Of a stretch of 9,524 nucleotides of DNA, positions 1 through 5,122 are shown piece after piece. The notes below the pieces were generated by a model that was given only the letters and a program-made list of their open reading frames with translations, was not told the DNA's origin and did not search any database. Position 1 is the stretch's first letter. The number at the start of each line of letters is the position of its first letter. This stretch comes from Actinobacteria bacterium UBA5976 (lineage in GTDB: Bacteria; Actinomycetota; Actinomycetes; S36-B12; UBA5976). The DNA lies in contig DJBM01000093.1 of assembly GCA_002430405.1 (NCBI GenBank), positions 971-10,494 on the forward strand. The letters are read 5' to 3'. The position numbers and the translations under genes are program-made.

Positions 1-324
1 GGAATTATCTGGCCATACAACTTTATAGTTCTGGGAATCGCGGCCTTCATAATTGCAGGGCGCGCATCATCTGCAAATACGCTCATCTATTTAACCTTCT
101 TTGCAGCATCGGTGATCTGCGCACTTACCTGGGCCTACCAGTTTTACCGACCCCACAACTTAGAAGTAGCAGCAATCGCACTTGCTGCAACTGCAGTGCT
201 TACCATTCCTATGGTGCTGATTGCATTTAAGACTTCGACACCCCTGGGGCTTGCGCTATTGCCATACCAAGCATGGGTGGCAACGGCAGCAACCTTGAGT
301 TATTCCTACGCTCGATTAAATTAG
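1..324 (+). CDS. tspO: TspO/MBR family (tryptophan-rich sensory) membrane protein, C-terminal part
   Basis: The reading frame is open from the first base of the window and ends at TAA (322-324), giving 107 residues. The family normally has about 150-160 residues, so the N-terminus with the first helix lies outside the window. The visible part is almost wholly hydrophobic, with about four membrane segments. Its end, ALLPYQAWVATAATLSYSYA followed by RLN, matches the family's C-terminal pattern (LLPYxxWV...LN..RLN). The middle segment TWAYQFYRPHN fits the family's 'W.PLFFG.HN' turn. TspO proteins bind porphyrins and other hydrophobic ligands in the membrane and are linked to stress and tetrapyrrole homeostasis; the ligand here is unknown. 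Identification rests on pattern recognition of the C-terminal half. No clear terminator follows the stop codon. Confidence 0.68.
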   Translation, partial: GIIWPYNFIVLGIAAFIIAGRASSANTLIYLTFFAASVICALTWAYQFYRPHNLEVAAIALAATAVLTIPMVLIAFKTSTPLGLALLPYQAWVATAATLSYSYARLN

Positions 325-493
325 GGTTACCGGCAGATGTGGCAATTAGGCTTTGAGGATGCATTGTTGCTGACTTTGGACAGAGTTTCATCCAACTAAC
401 CTGTCTTTGCGCTTCTAGAGTGCACTTGTGAATAGCCAAGCAAATCCAGTGGAGAATTATTCCTCTTGGTGCATACAGTTTTGTTCGCTGTGA

Positions 494-530
494 TAGCCTC
501 GGTTGCTTCGCGAAGACTTGGCAGTAAGGA
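494..530 (+). promoter_or_regulatory. Weak -10 box, 10-bp palindrome and SD ahead of the YHYH lipoprotein
   Basis: TAGCCT at 494-499 fits an actinobacterial TANNNT -10 element and would start the transcript near 506, but I see no good -35 partner. A perfect palindrome CTTCGCGAAG lies at 506-515. TAAGGA at 525-530 is an SD placed 11 nt before the ATG at 542. Together they favour ATG 542 over the upstream in-frame TTG at 503, which would lie at or before the predicted transcript start. The 325-541 gap holds nothing else that I can name. Confidence 0.32.
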
Positions 531-541
531 CACTCATACCA

Positions 542-1684
542 ATGGCATCACATCGGTCATCATTTAAGCTTCGGGCTCTCGGAGCTTTTGTAGTTCTAGC
601 ACTAGCTGCTTGCGGTCAGAGCGCTTCACCCGATGACATTGAAAGCAGTGCCACTTCGCAAGCTGCGCCCCAGGAGGCAGTAGTCCAGGACATCGCAAGC
701 GCGATGTGCGATCAAGACACTTACACCAGTCGGGTTACAAGTCTGAGTTGCTCACTAACCAATGTGACCTTTAGCTCCAATGGGCTGCCAGATAATTTGG
801 AGAACGTGATGGTAGGGATCACGGCCACCAACCAGCAGTACCCACGACCGCACAATTACGAGTTTTCTTTTCCTCTATCCCCCACTCTGGCTGCGACACC
901 GACCGTGCCAGATGCGGGCCCAATTGGAGTCGCAGTTGATGGTGTTCCCTTATTTAGTCCATGGACACAAGCAGAGATTCGCACCCACACCGCTGAGATG
1001 GGAGAACTAGATAGTTGTGGCGGTCATGCTGGGCGAGGAGATGATTTTCATTATCACGTTGCTCCCAATTGCCTAATTGAACAGCTGGGCGAAGAGCACG
1101 TTGAAATTCAAAAGCGTCCTATCGGAATCGCTAATGATGCCTCCCCAATTCTGGCCCTTGGCTGGTTTATCGGGGCAAACAACGTGGAGTCACAACTTGA
1201 TGAGTGTCGGGGTATGAAAGATAGTGCCGGGACCTACTTTTACAACGTGCAACCTGATGGACTCCATGACATCCTCAACTGCTTCACTTACGAGGTCCAT
1301 AAGACTTCAAAAGATAAGTGGGAGAACCGCGTTGATTCATCGGGGTCTCCCATCACCGGGGCAAAACTGGCGATGACAATCACCTCGGCCTATTCGCAAG
1401 AGTTTGGTTCCGAAACTGCGTATGTTATGAAAGGCAACCTGCGAGAAACTATTTTGGTGCGATCCGATAGATCTACCTCAGAGGCTTCGGGACCAGCGGC
1501 AATCTTTTATGTGAGCGGCAAATGTTACGCAGAATATTTTGAACCTAACTCTGGTTTCCCTCCTGGCACCATGTTCTACGAGGTGGTCACATCTGGCTGT
1601 CCTGCTAGTTTCGAATTCAAATCTTTGGTTTTGACCGCGCCCTATGAAGGCCCAAAGATCGAGAAAAGAGTTGCCCGAAGTTAG
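542..1684 (+). CDS. YHYH-domain secreted lipoprotein
   Basis: Function unknown. Starting at ATG 542 gives 380 residues with a textbook lipoprotein signal: basic MASHRSSFKLR, a hydrophobic core, then lipobox LAAC with Cys24 as the lipidation site, followed by a Ser/Ala/Gln-rich linker. The protein should therefore sit on the outside of the cell membrane. Residues about 129-250 show the YHYH domain: GVAVDGVPLFSP (129-140), CGGHAG, then FHYH (169-172) before APNC. A second copy of the domain's usual motif is degenerate (LDEC...TYFYN...LNC), keeping the cysteines but not the histidines. There are eight cysteines after the lipid cysteine (56, 70, 159, 177, 222, 247, 328, 353), an even number suited to disulfides. 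The C-terminal 100 or so residues I do not recognise. An in-frame TTG at 503 would add 13 residues and spoil the signal peptide. The gene stands alone and converges with the next one. Confidence 0.85.
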   Translation: MASHRSSFKLRALGAFVVLALAACGQSASPDDIESSATSQAAPQEAVVQDIASAMCDQDTYTSRVTSLSCSLTNVTFSSNGLPDNLENVMVGITATNQQYPRPHNYEFSFPLSPTLAATPTVPDAGPIGVAVDGVPLFSPWTQAEIRTHTAEMGELDSCGGHAGRGDDFHYHVAPNCLIEQLGEEHVEIQKRPIGIANDASPILALGWFIGANNVESQLDECRGMKDSAGTYFYNVQPDGLHDILNCFTYEVHKTSKDKWENRVDSSGSPITGAKLAMTITSAYSQEFGSETAYVMKGNLRETILVRSDRSTSEASGPAAIFYVSGKCYAEYFEPNSGFPPGTMFYEVVTSGCPASFEFKSLVLTAPYEGPKIEKRVARS

Positions 1685-1715
1685 ACGCGAAATCTCAGGG
1701 GCACATAGGAAATTG

Positions 1716-1739
1716 CGTGACACCTATATAAGTGGCACG
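1716..1739. terminator. Imperfect palindrome between convergent genes, possible bidirectional terminator
   Basis: The 58-bp gap between two convergent stop codons contains a 24-bp inverted repeat with 10 of 12 positions paired: arms CGTG/CACG, an A-G mismatch, CAC/GTG, a C-A mismatch, and a TATATA centre. It could fold as a hairpin in transcripts from either side. Neither side has a clear run of U, so a standard intrinsic terminator is not shown. A protein-binding palindrome is the alternative. Confidence 0.35.
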
Positions 1740-1742
1740 TGA

Positions 1743-2129
1743 CTAATTGGAGCGCACAAATTTGATTGCAAGTATTGCCATTAAAGTCACAAAGGCTCCA
1801 AATCCAAACCATATGGCCAATGGAACCTGTCGAGCGGTGGCAACTACATAAAGATCAGGGGCAATGAAACAAGCCGCCGATATCCCTAAATTTCTCAGGA
1901 AGGTAGGCGACTTGTCAATCCAAGCAAAAGCTGCTCGAGCTGAATAAATTGCGTAAGGCACTGTTGCTGCTAGATCAACGATCAAGTACCACAACCCATT
2001 AGTTCCGTGGGACCCAAATACCTGCCAGATAAGCGCAGCTCGTGTGCATGACCACAGGAGGGAAAGCGCTATCCAAGCACCGATGGCTTTGCGCCTAACT
2101 ATCGCATCATTCCAGTCAGGCAAGCGCAT
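1743..2129 (-). CDS. Small integral membrane protein of unknown function
   Basis: The product has 128 residues, and I do not recognise the family. About four hydrophobic segments can be seen: near residues 15-35 (AIGAWIALSLLW), 46-64 (LWYLIVDLAATVPYAIYSA), 78-97 and 103-123 (LAIWFGFGAFVTLMAILAI). Charged residues cluster at the N-terminus (MRLPDWNDAIVRRK) and C-terminus (KFVRSN). A conserved-looking DLAATVPYAIYSAR stretch in the second segment may be functional. There is no signal peptide and no soluble domain. The ATG start is supported by a TANNNT box 6 nt upstream, implying a leaderless mRNA; no SD is present. It is divergent from the Pcs-like gene and shares a 56-bp promoter region with it, which suggests coordinated expression, though a functional link is only inferred. 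Confidence 0.72.
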   Translation of the reverse strand: MRLPDWNDAIVRRKAIGAWIALSLLWSCTRAALIWQVFGSHGTNGLWYLIVDLAATVPYAIYSARAAFAWIDKSPTFLRNLGISAACFIAPDLYVVATARQVPLAIWFGFGAFVTLMAILAIKFVRSN

Positions 2130-2135
2130 TGTGCA

Positions 2136-2151
2136 ACCGTACTGCTACGGT
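2136..2151. repeat. Perfect inverted repeat ACCGTA-N4-TACGGT, candidate operator
   Basis: Two perfect 6-bp arms are separated by CTGC. The left arm is the -10 box of the minus-strand promoter, and the right arm ends where the poorly conserved -35 region of the plus-strand promoter begins. A repressor bound here could cover both promoters. The left arm alone may be conserved simply as a -10 box, so the second arm is the informative part. No regulator gene is present in the window. Confidence 0.4.
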
Positions 2152-2164
2152 CGAACCCACTCAA
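2136..2164 (-). promoter_or_regulatory. Leaderless promoter of the small membrane protein gene
   Basis: Read on the minus strand: -35 TTGAGT (2164-2159), a 17-bp spacer, -10 TACGGT (2141-2136), then 6 nt to the ATG at 2129. The spacing would place the transcript start on the A of the ATG. This is the layout of leaderless promoters in actinobacteria, and it agrees with the absence of an SD. Confidence 0.6.
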
Positions 2165-2179
2165 GTATGGGCATAACCT
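2151..2179 (+). promoter_or_regulatory. Leaderless promoter of the Pcs-like gene
   Basis: TAACCT at 2174-2179 is a TANNNT -10 box exactly 6 nt before the ATG at 2186, so transcription should begin at the start codon. The -35 region 17 bp upstream (2151-2156, TCGAAC) is weak. GAGG at 2181-2184 is only 1 nt from the ATG, too close to act as an SD, which also points to leaderless translation. This promoter overlaps the divergent one; the other gene's -35 lies inside this spacer. Confidence 0.5.
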
Positions 2180-2185
2180 TGAGGT

Positions 2186-2902
2186 ATGCCAAAGTCAGCG
2201 CCAACTAAACGTTCGGGTTATGCCATCCACACTTTGACTGCCAGTGGCGCGGTTTTAGGGATGCTTGCGCTGCAGTCGATTTTTAATGGAGATGTCCGCT
2301 CGGCCCTAATTTGGCTGCTACTTTCCCAAGTCCTCGACGGTCTTGATGGGCCCGTTGCCCGAAGATTCGATGTCATGGTCACTGCACCCCGGATAGATGG
2401 TCATGTTCTGGACCTAGTTGTGGACTATGTGACATGCGTAGTGGTACCAATCGCGTTCATGATTCACTTCGACATGCTTCCAGCACATTTTGAAATTGCC
2501 CTGGCTGGATTGACTTTCATGTTTTCTGCCCTTTGGTTTTCCCGAACCGATCTAGAGACCGAAGATTCTTGGTTTAATGGCTTTCCTGCTGCGTGGAATT
2601 TAGCTGTGCCAACGCTCTATGTTGCTAACGCCACTCAAATTCAAGTTGCCGTAATTATTTTCGTGCTATGTATTAGCCAATTAACAACTTTTCAATTTCC
2701 ACACATTGTGAAATCTGAGTGGTTGCGTAAGGTGACTTTGCCTTTTGGAATTCTGTATCTTATCGACATTGCATACATATCTTTTTCATATAGCGACGTC
2801 ACAGGATTCCAGCTCGGCGCAATAACCGGTGGTATTTTGTTCGGCTTCCCGCTCTATGCTTTCGTCATTGGCGCTATACGTACGATACGAATGCGCATCT
2901 AA
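2186..2902 (+). CDS. pcs: Phosphatidylcholine synthase-like CDP-alcohol phosphatidyltransferase
   Basis: Probable reaction: CDP-diacylglycerol + choline to phosphatidylcholine + CMP, in the cell membrane. The 238-residue length equals that of known Pcs proteins (about 240). The CDP-alcohol phosphotransferase motif is present with all acidic residues: D54-G55-x2-A58-R59-x12-G72-x3-D76-x3-D80. The 12-residue gap, where most of the superfamily has 8 or 9, is what I recall for Pcs. Other Pcs-like stretches are IHTLTASG (14-21), DGLDGPVAR (51-59), LVVDYVTCVVVP (77-88), a TDLETEDSWFNGFPAAWN block (121-138) that matches the Pcs 'GMKTDEYFF.GFP.VWN' block, and FPHIVKSEWLR. About seven or eight hydrophobic helices are visible. 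ATG 2186 is supported by the leaderless -10 box. The substrate could instead be another choline-like or polyol alcohol, but the overall match favours choline. Confidence 0.78.
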   Translation: MPKSAPTKRSGYAIHTLTASGAVLGMLALQSIFNGDVRSALIWLLLSQVLDGLDGPVARRFDVMVTAPRIDGHVLDLVVDYVTCVVVPIAFMIHFDMLPAHFEIALAGLTFMFSALWFSRTDLETEDSWFNGFPAAWNLAVPTLYVANATQIQVAVIIFVLCISQLTTFQFPHIVKSEWLRKVTLPFGILYLIDIAYISFSYSDVTGFQLGAITGGILFGFPLYAFVIGAIRTIRMRI

Positions 2903-2973
2903 GTAGTCACCTAGTACTACACATAGTCCAAAAATTAATTCGTTATTGTCATAATGTGGCTCCCCGCTGAGCC
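2903..2973. terminator. Two short stem-loops between convergent genes, weak terminator candidates
   Basis: Directly after the pcs stop codon, GTAGT (2903-2907) can pair with ACTAC (2916-2920) across 8 nt. Further on, GGCTC (2958-2962) pairs with GAGCC (2969-2973) across CCCGCT, followed by an AU-rich stretch. Stems of 5 bp and the lack of a clean U-run keep the confidence low. The 110-bp gap between two convergent genes is where terminators would be expected. I see no gene in it. Confidence 0.28.
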
Positions 2974-3012
2974 GATAAATATATTTACCCTGAGATTCAA
3001 CAGATGATATTT

Positions 3013-4206
3013 CTACAGAGTTTGTTTCAGCAAATTACCTAGCCGAGAGATTCCTTCGACAATTCGATCATCCTCTACACCAGAAAAATTCACGCGAGCA
3101 TGATTTGGCTCTTGCACAACTGGGAAGAAAGTTGCACCTGGTACAAAGGCCACTTTCCCTTGGGGAAGTAAAGTTTCCTTCATGAAATTGGTCGCATCAA
3201 AACCGACAGGAAAAGTCAACCAAGTAAACAATCCCCCTTCCGGCTCGGTAAAACTCACTTCATCAGGAAATGTTTCCCGCATGGTCGAAAGCATTAAGTC
3301 GCGCTTGCGCAGGTAGTTAGGGCGGAGCTTGGCAATGTGTTCATCAATATTGTGACGCCGCAGATACTCAAGAGTGGCGTTCATATTGAGAGTGCTGTTT
3401 TGAGTATCCGAAGCCACTTTTAGTAAAGCGAGTCTGTCTAAAATTCCAGGGCTGGCTAGCGCCCAACCAAGTCGCATGGCTGGCACGAGAATCTTTGAAA
3501 AACTACCTAGATGGATAACTCTGCCTTCAGTGTCCAGGCTTTTGATAGTGGGCAATTGCTCGCCTACATATCTCAATTCGCGATACGCCGAATCCTCGAC
3601 AACGAGAACATTGTATTTATTCGCAAGTTCTATCAAGTGTTTGCGCCGTTCTAGACTCATCGTTGCTCCGGTGGGGTTTTGAAACTCCGGAATCGTATAA
3701 ATCATCACAACATTTGGATTATCCGCGAGCACTTCGGCCAAGTGATCAGTGTCCATACCAAATTCATCCACCCGCACTGGGGCGTAACTGGGCTGCGTTG
3801 GGGCAAAAGCAATTAGCGCACCAAGGAAAGTTGGATTTTCCGTAACGACGGTGTCCCCGGGGTTTACCACCAACTTTGCGGCCAAATCTAACCCCTGCTG
3901 TGCTCCCTGAATAATTAACACGTCATCTTCTGTGCATGACATTCCATCACGAGTTAGTCGCTTAGCAACTTCGGCTCGTAACCCTGGCAAGCCATTTGAG
4001 GCGGTGTACTGCAAAACATCAGAACGATCCGGAACTAGCAAACTTGAATAGATCGCATTCAATTCTTGGATTGGAAAAAGGCTTGGATCCGGATAGCCCC
4101 CACCGAAAGAAATTAAACCCGGATCATCGCCTAGTTTTAATAAATCCCTGATAGCCGAAGGTCGAACGCCTTCCATCCGCTCTGAAAAATGAATATCTGT
4201 AGTCAC
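3013..4206 (-). CDS. PLP-dependent aminotransferase, class I/II (2-aminoadipate aminotransferase-like)
   Basis: A fold-type I transaminase of 397 residues, the normal length for this group. It exchanges amino and keto groups between an amino acid and a 2-oxo acid in the cytoplasm. Visible landmarks: the N-terminal ISFGGGYPDPSLFP motif (32-45) of the LysN/MocR-like subgroup, PEFQNPTG with Asn177, VVEDSAY with Asp205 and Tyr208 that hold PLP, SFSK with the Schiff-base Lys238 followed by RLGW, and HARVNFS with the carboxylate-binding Arg371. There is no N-terminal winged helix, so it is an enzyme and not a MocR regulator. The start is GTG at 4206, overlapping the upstream gene's TGA as GTGA, which suggests translational coupling; ATG at codon 11 is an alternative start. 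The partner aldolase suggests a dicarboxylic or hydroxylated amino acid substrate. The exact substrate cannot be read from the sequence. Confidence 0.88.
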   Translation of the reverse strand: MTTDIHFSERMEGVRPSAIRDLLKLGDDPGLISFGGGYPDPSLFPIQELNAIYSSLLVPDRSDVLQYTASNGLPGLRAEVAKRLTRDGMSCTEDDVLIIQGAQQGLDLAAKLVVNPGDTVVTENPTFLGALIAFAPTQPSYAPVRVDEFGMDTDHLAEVLADNPNVVMIYTIPEFQNPTGATMSLERRKHLIELANKYNVLVVEDSAYRELRYVGEQLPTIKSLDTEGRVIHLGSFSKILVPAMRLGWALASPGILDRLALLKVASDTQNSTLNMNATLEYLRRHNIDEHIAKLRPNYLRKRDLMLSTMRETFPDEVSFTEPEGGLFTWLTFPVGFDATNFMKETLLPQGKVAFVPGATFFPVVQEPNHARVNFSGVEDDRIVEGISRLGNLLKQTL

Positions 4207-4886
4207 GAGAAATTCAACTTACTTTCTTTGCCAGCTTGCAACGCAGATAAATGTTCGTCGTAATTCATGTGGTCCAACAACGAAGAGCCATTAATTATTT
4301 TTGCGCGAAGCTCTGCTTCAAATTTCTCGATTTCTTCCGCGCGATCAATTATTGCCGCATATTCTGCAATACTCCCAACTACGATTCCATCGGCGTCACC
4401 AACCAAATAATCACCTGGCTGCACTGTTACGTTTTCGATTTCTAGCGGAATCTGGATAATCGGTAGCGCAGAAGTTCCCGGGGCACTTGGCTTAGATCCG
4501 CGAGCATAAATTGGTAGGTCTATTGAAAGTAGAACTGAGCGATCTCGGCAATAGCCATCAATCACAATTCCCGTTACACCGATTCGATGTGCCTCGGTGG
4601 CGAATAGCTCACCTGATACAGCTCCTGATTTACTTCCTCGTACTACCAGCACATCTCCAGCTATTGCAATTTTTAGTGCAGCCACCATCGATAGCAACCC
4701 AGCACTTGCATCCACCGTGATAGCCCGTCCCACAAGTTTCAATTCAGGTCGAACTGCTGTTATTTGGCTCGGTAGTTCCCGCAGCGGTGTCGTCGATTTA
4801 CTTGCATCCGCAAGTGATGTGCTACTGACGACATTTAGCCGGCCAATGAGTTTGGCTACCGAGTCGGCATCGAATAGGACAGTCAA
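4203..4886 (-). CDS. RraA-like aldolase (4-hydroxy-4-methyl-2-oxoglutarate aldolase family)
   Basis: A 227-residue member of the RraA/HMG-aldolase family, whose enzymes use a divalent metal to cleave 4-hydroxy-4-methyl-2-oxoglutarate or related oxo acids to pyruvate, and also decarboxylate oxaloacetate. Visible: SGELFATEAHRIGVTGIVID (91-110), followed by GYCRD with the substrate and metal residues Arg114 and Asp115, and GTSALPIIQIPLEI then VQPGDYLVGDADGIVV (155-170). The R-D pair separates it from the E. coli RNase E inhibitor RraA, which as I recall has R-Q. Position -21 from the Arg is Glu93, giving E-x20-R-D where the described aldolase signature is D-x20-R-D. The C-terminal tail (helical, 185-227) is longer than minimal. 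The start is TTG 4886, chosen because AAGGA lies 7 nt upstream and no ATG or GTG fits. First gene of an operon with the aminotransferase. Confidence 0.82.
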   Translation of the reverse strand: MTVLFDADSVAKLIGRLNVVSSTSLADASKSTTPLRELPSQITAVRPELKLVGRAITVDASAGLLSMVAALKIAIAGDVLVVRGSKSGAVSGELFATEAHRIGVTGIVIDGYCRDRSVLLSIDLPIYARGSKPSAPGTSALPIIQIPLEIENVTVQPGDYLVGDADGIVVGSIAEYAAIIDRAEEIEKFEAELRAKIINGSSLLDHMNYDEHLSALQAGKESKLNFS

Positions 4887-4893
4887 ATCTGCT

Positions 4894-4944
4894 TCCTTCC
4901 ACCAAGTTTGTCGCGAGCCTAACCTTCCCCACCAAGCGAAGCAA
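4894..4944 (-). promoter_or_regulatory. Promoter and strong SD of the aldolase-aminotransferase operon
   Basis: On the minus strand: -35 TTGCTT (4944-4939), a 17-bp spacer, -10 TAGGCT (4921-4916), and an expected transcript start near 4909. The SD GGAAGGAA (4900-4893, core AAGGA 4898-4894) sits 7 nt before the TTG start. The SD is convincing and decides the start codon; the promoter is plausible but unproven. Confidence 0.45.
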
Positions 4945-4964
4945 GCCCAGAAGTCAAACTAAGC

Positions 4965-4988
4965 CTTATTTTTCCTGCCTTTAATAAG
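4965..4988. repeat. Inverted repeat CTTATT-N12-AATAAG in a divergent intergenic region
   Basis: Two perfect 6-bp arms are separated by 12 bp in the gap between the divergent aldolase and ligase genes. It lies upstream of the proposed -35 of the aldolase operon and about 45 bp upstream of the ligase promoter. It is AT-rich, so chance is possible. No other gene or RNA is visible in this gap of about 236 bp (4887-5122). Confidence 0.22.
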
Positions 4989-5031
4989 TGCCTGGACTCG
5001 AAAAAAATCTCAAAGAACTTTAGGTGTTGCC

Positions 5032-5060
5032 CTGACCTGTCGGAACTGGGTCATTATGCT
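5032..5060 (+). promoter_or_regulatory. Promoter of the acyl-CoA ligase operon, with an embedded inverted repeat
   Basis: -35 CTGACC (5032-5037), a 17-bp spacer and -10 TATGCT (5055-5060) predict a transcript start near 5067 and a leader of about 56 nt. Inside it, TGACC (5033-5037) and GGTCA (5049-5053) form an inverted repeat with 11 bp between the arms, overlapping the -35 and the spacer. A dimeric repressor responding to an acyl-CoA would suit the genes, but no regulator is encoded nearby. Confidence 0.42.
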
Positions 5061-5122
5061 TATCTGCAAACGTTCCAGTGGTGGCATTTGGGTCAACCTG
5101 GGAATTGCGGAAAAGAGCAAAG

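Noticed and set aside
227..439. 70-residue minus-strand reading frame over the end of the TspO-like gene
   Set aside because: Mostly antisense to a well-supported coding frame, low-complexity composition, no SD and no family resemblance.
503..541. TTG start giving a 393-residue lipoprotein
   Set aside because: It would lengthen and charge the signal peptide; ATG 542 has an SD and a normal lipoprotein signal.
325..541. Possible small RNA or short gene in the gap after TspO
   Set aside because: Only weak stems (for example GACAG/CTGTC with a 17-nt loop) and tiny frames without SD; nothing I can support.
1478..1723. 81-residue minus-strand reading frame over the lipoprotein 3' end
   Set aside because: Shadow of the YHYH gene; it runs into the convergent gap and resembles no protein.
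3476..3845. Plus-strand frames opposite the aminotransferase
   Set aside because: They mirror conserved aminotransferase codons and have no start signals.
4597..4962. 121-residue plus-strand frame opposite the aldolase gene
   Set aside because: Ser/Thr/Ala-rich antisense shadow; the aldolase frame has clear family motifs and a good SD.
5078..5122. GTG start giving a 593-residue acyl-CoA ligase
   Set aside because: No SD, and the extra 15 residues do not match FadD; the family-like N-terminus begins at ATG 5123.
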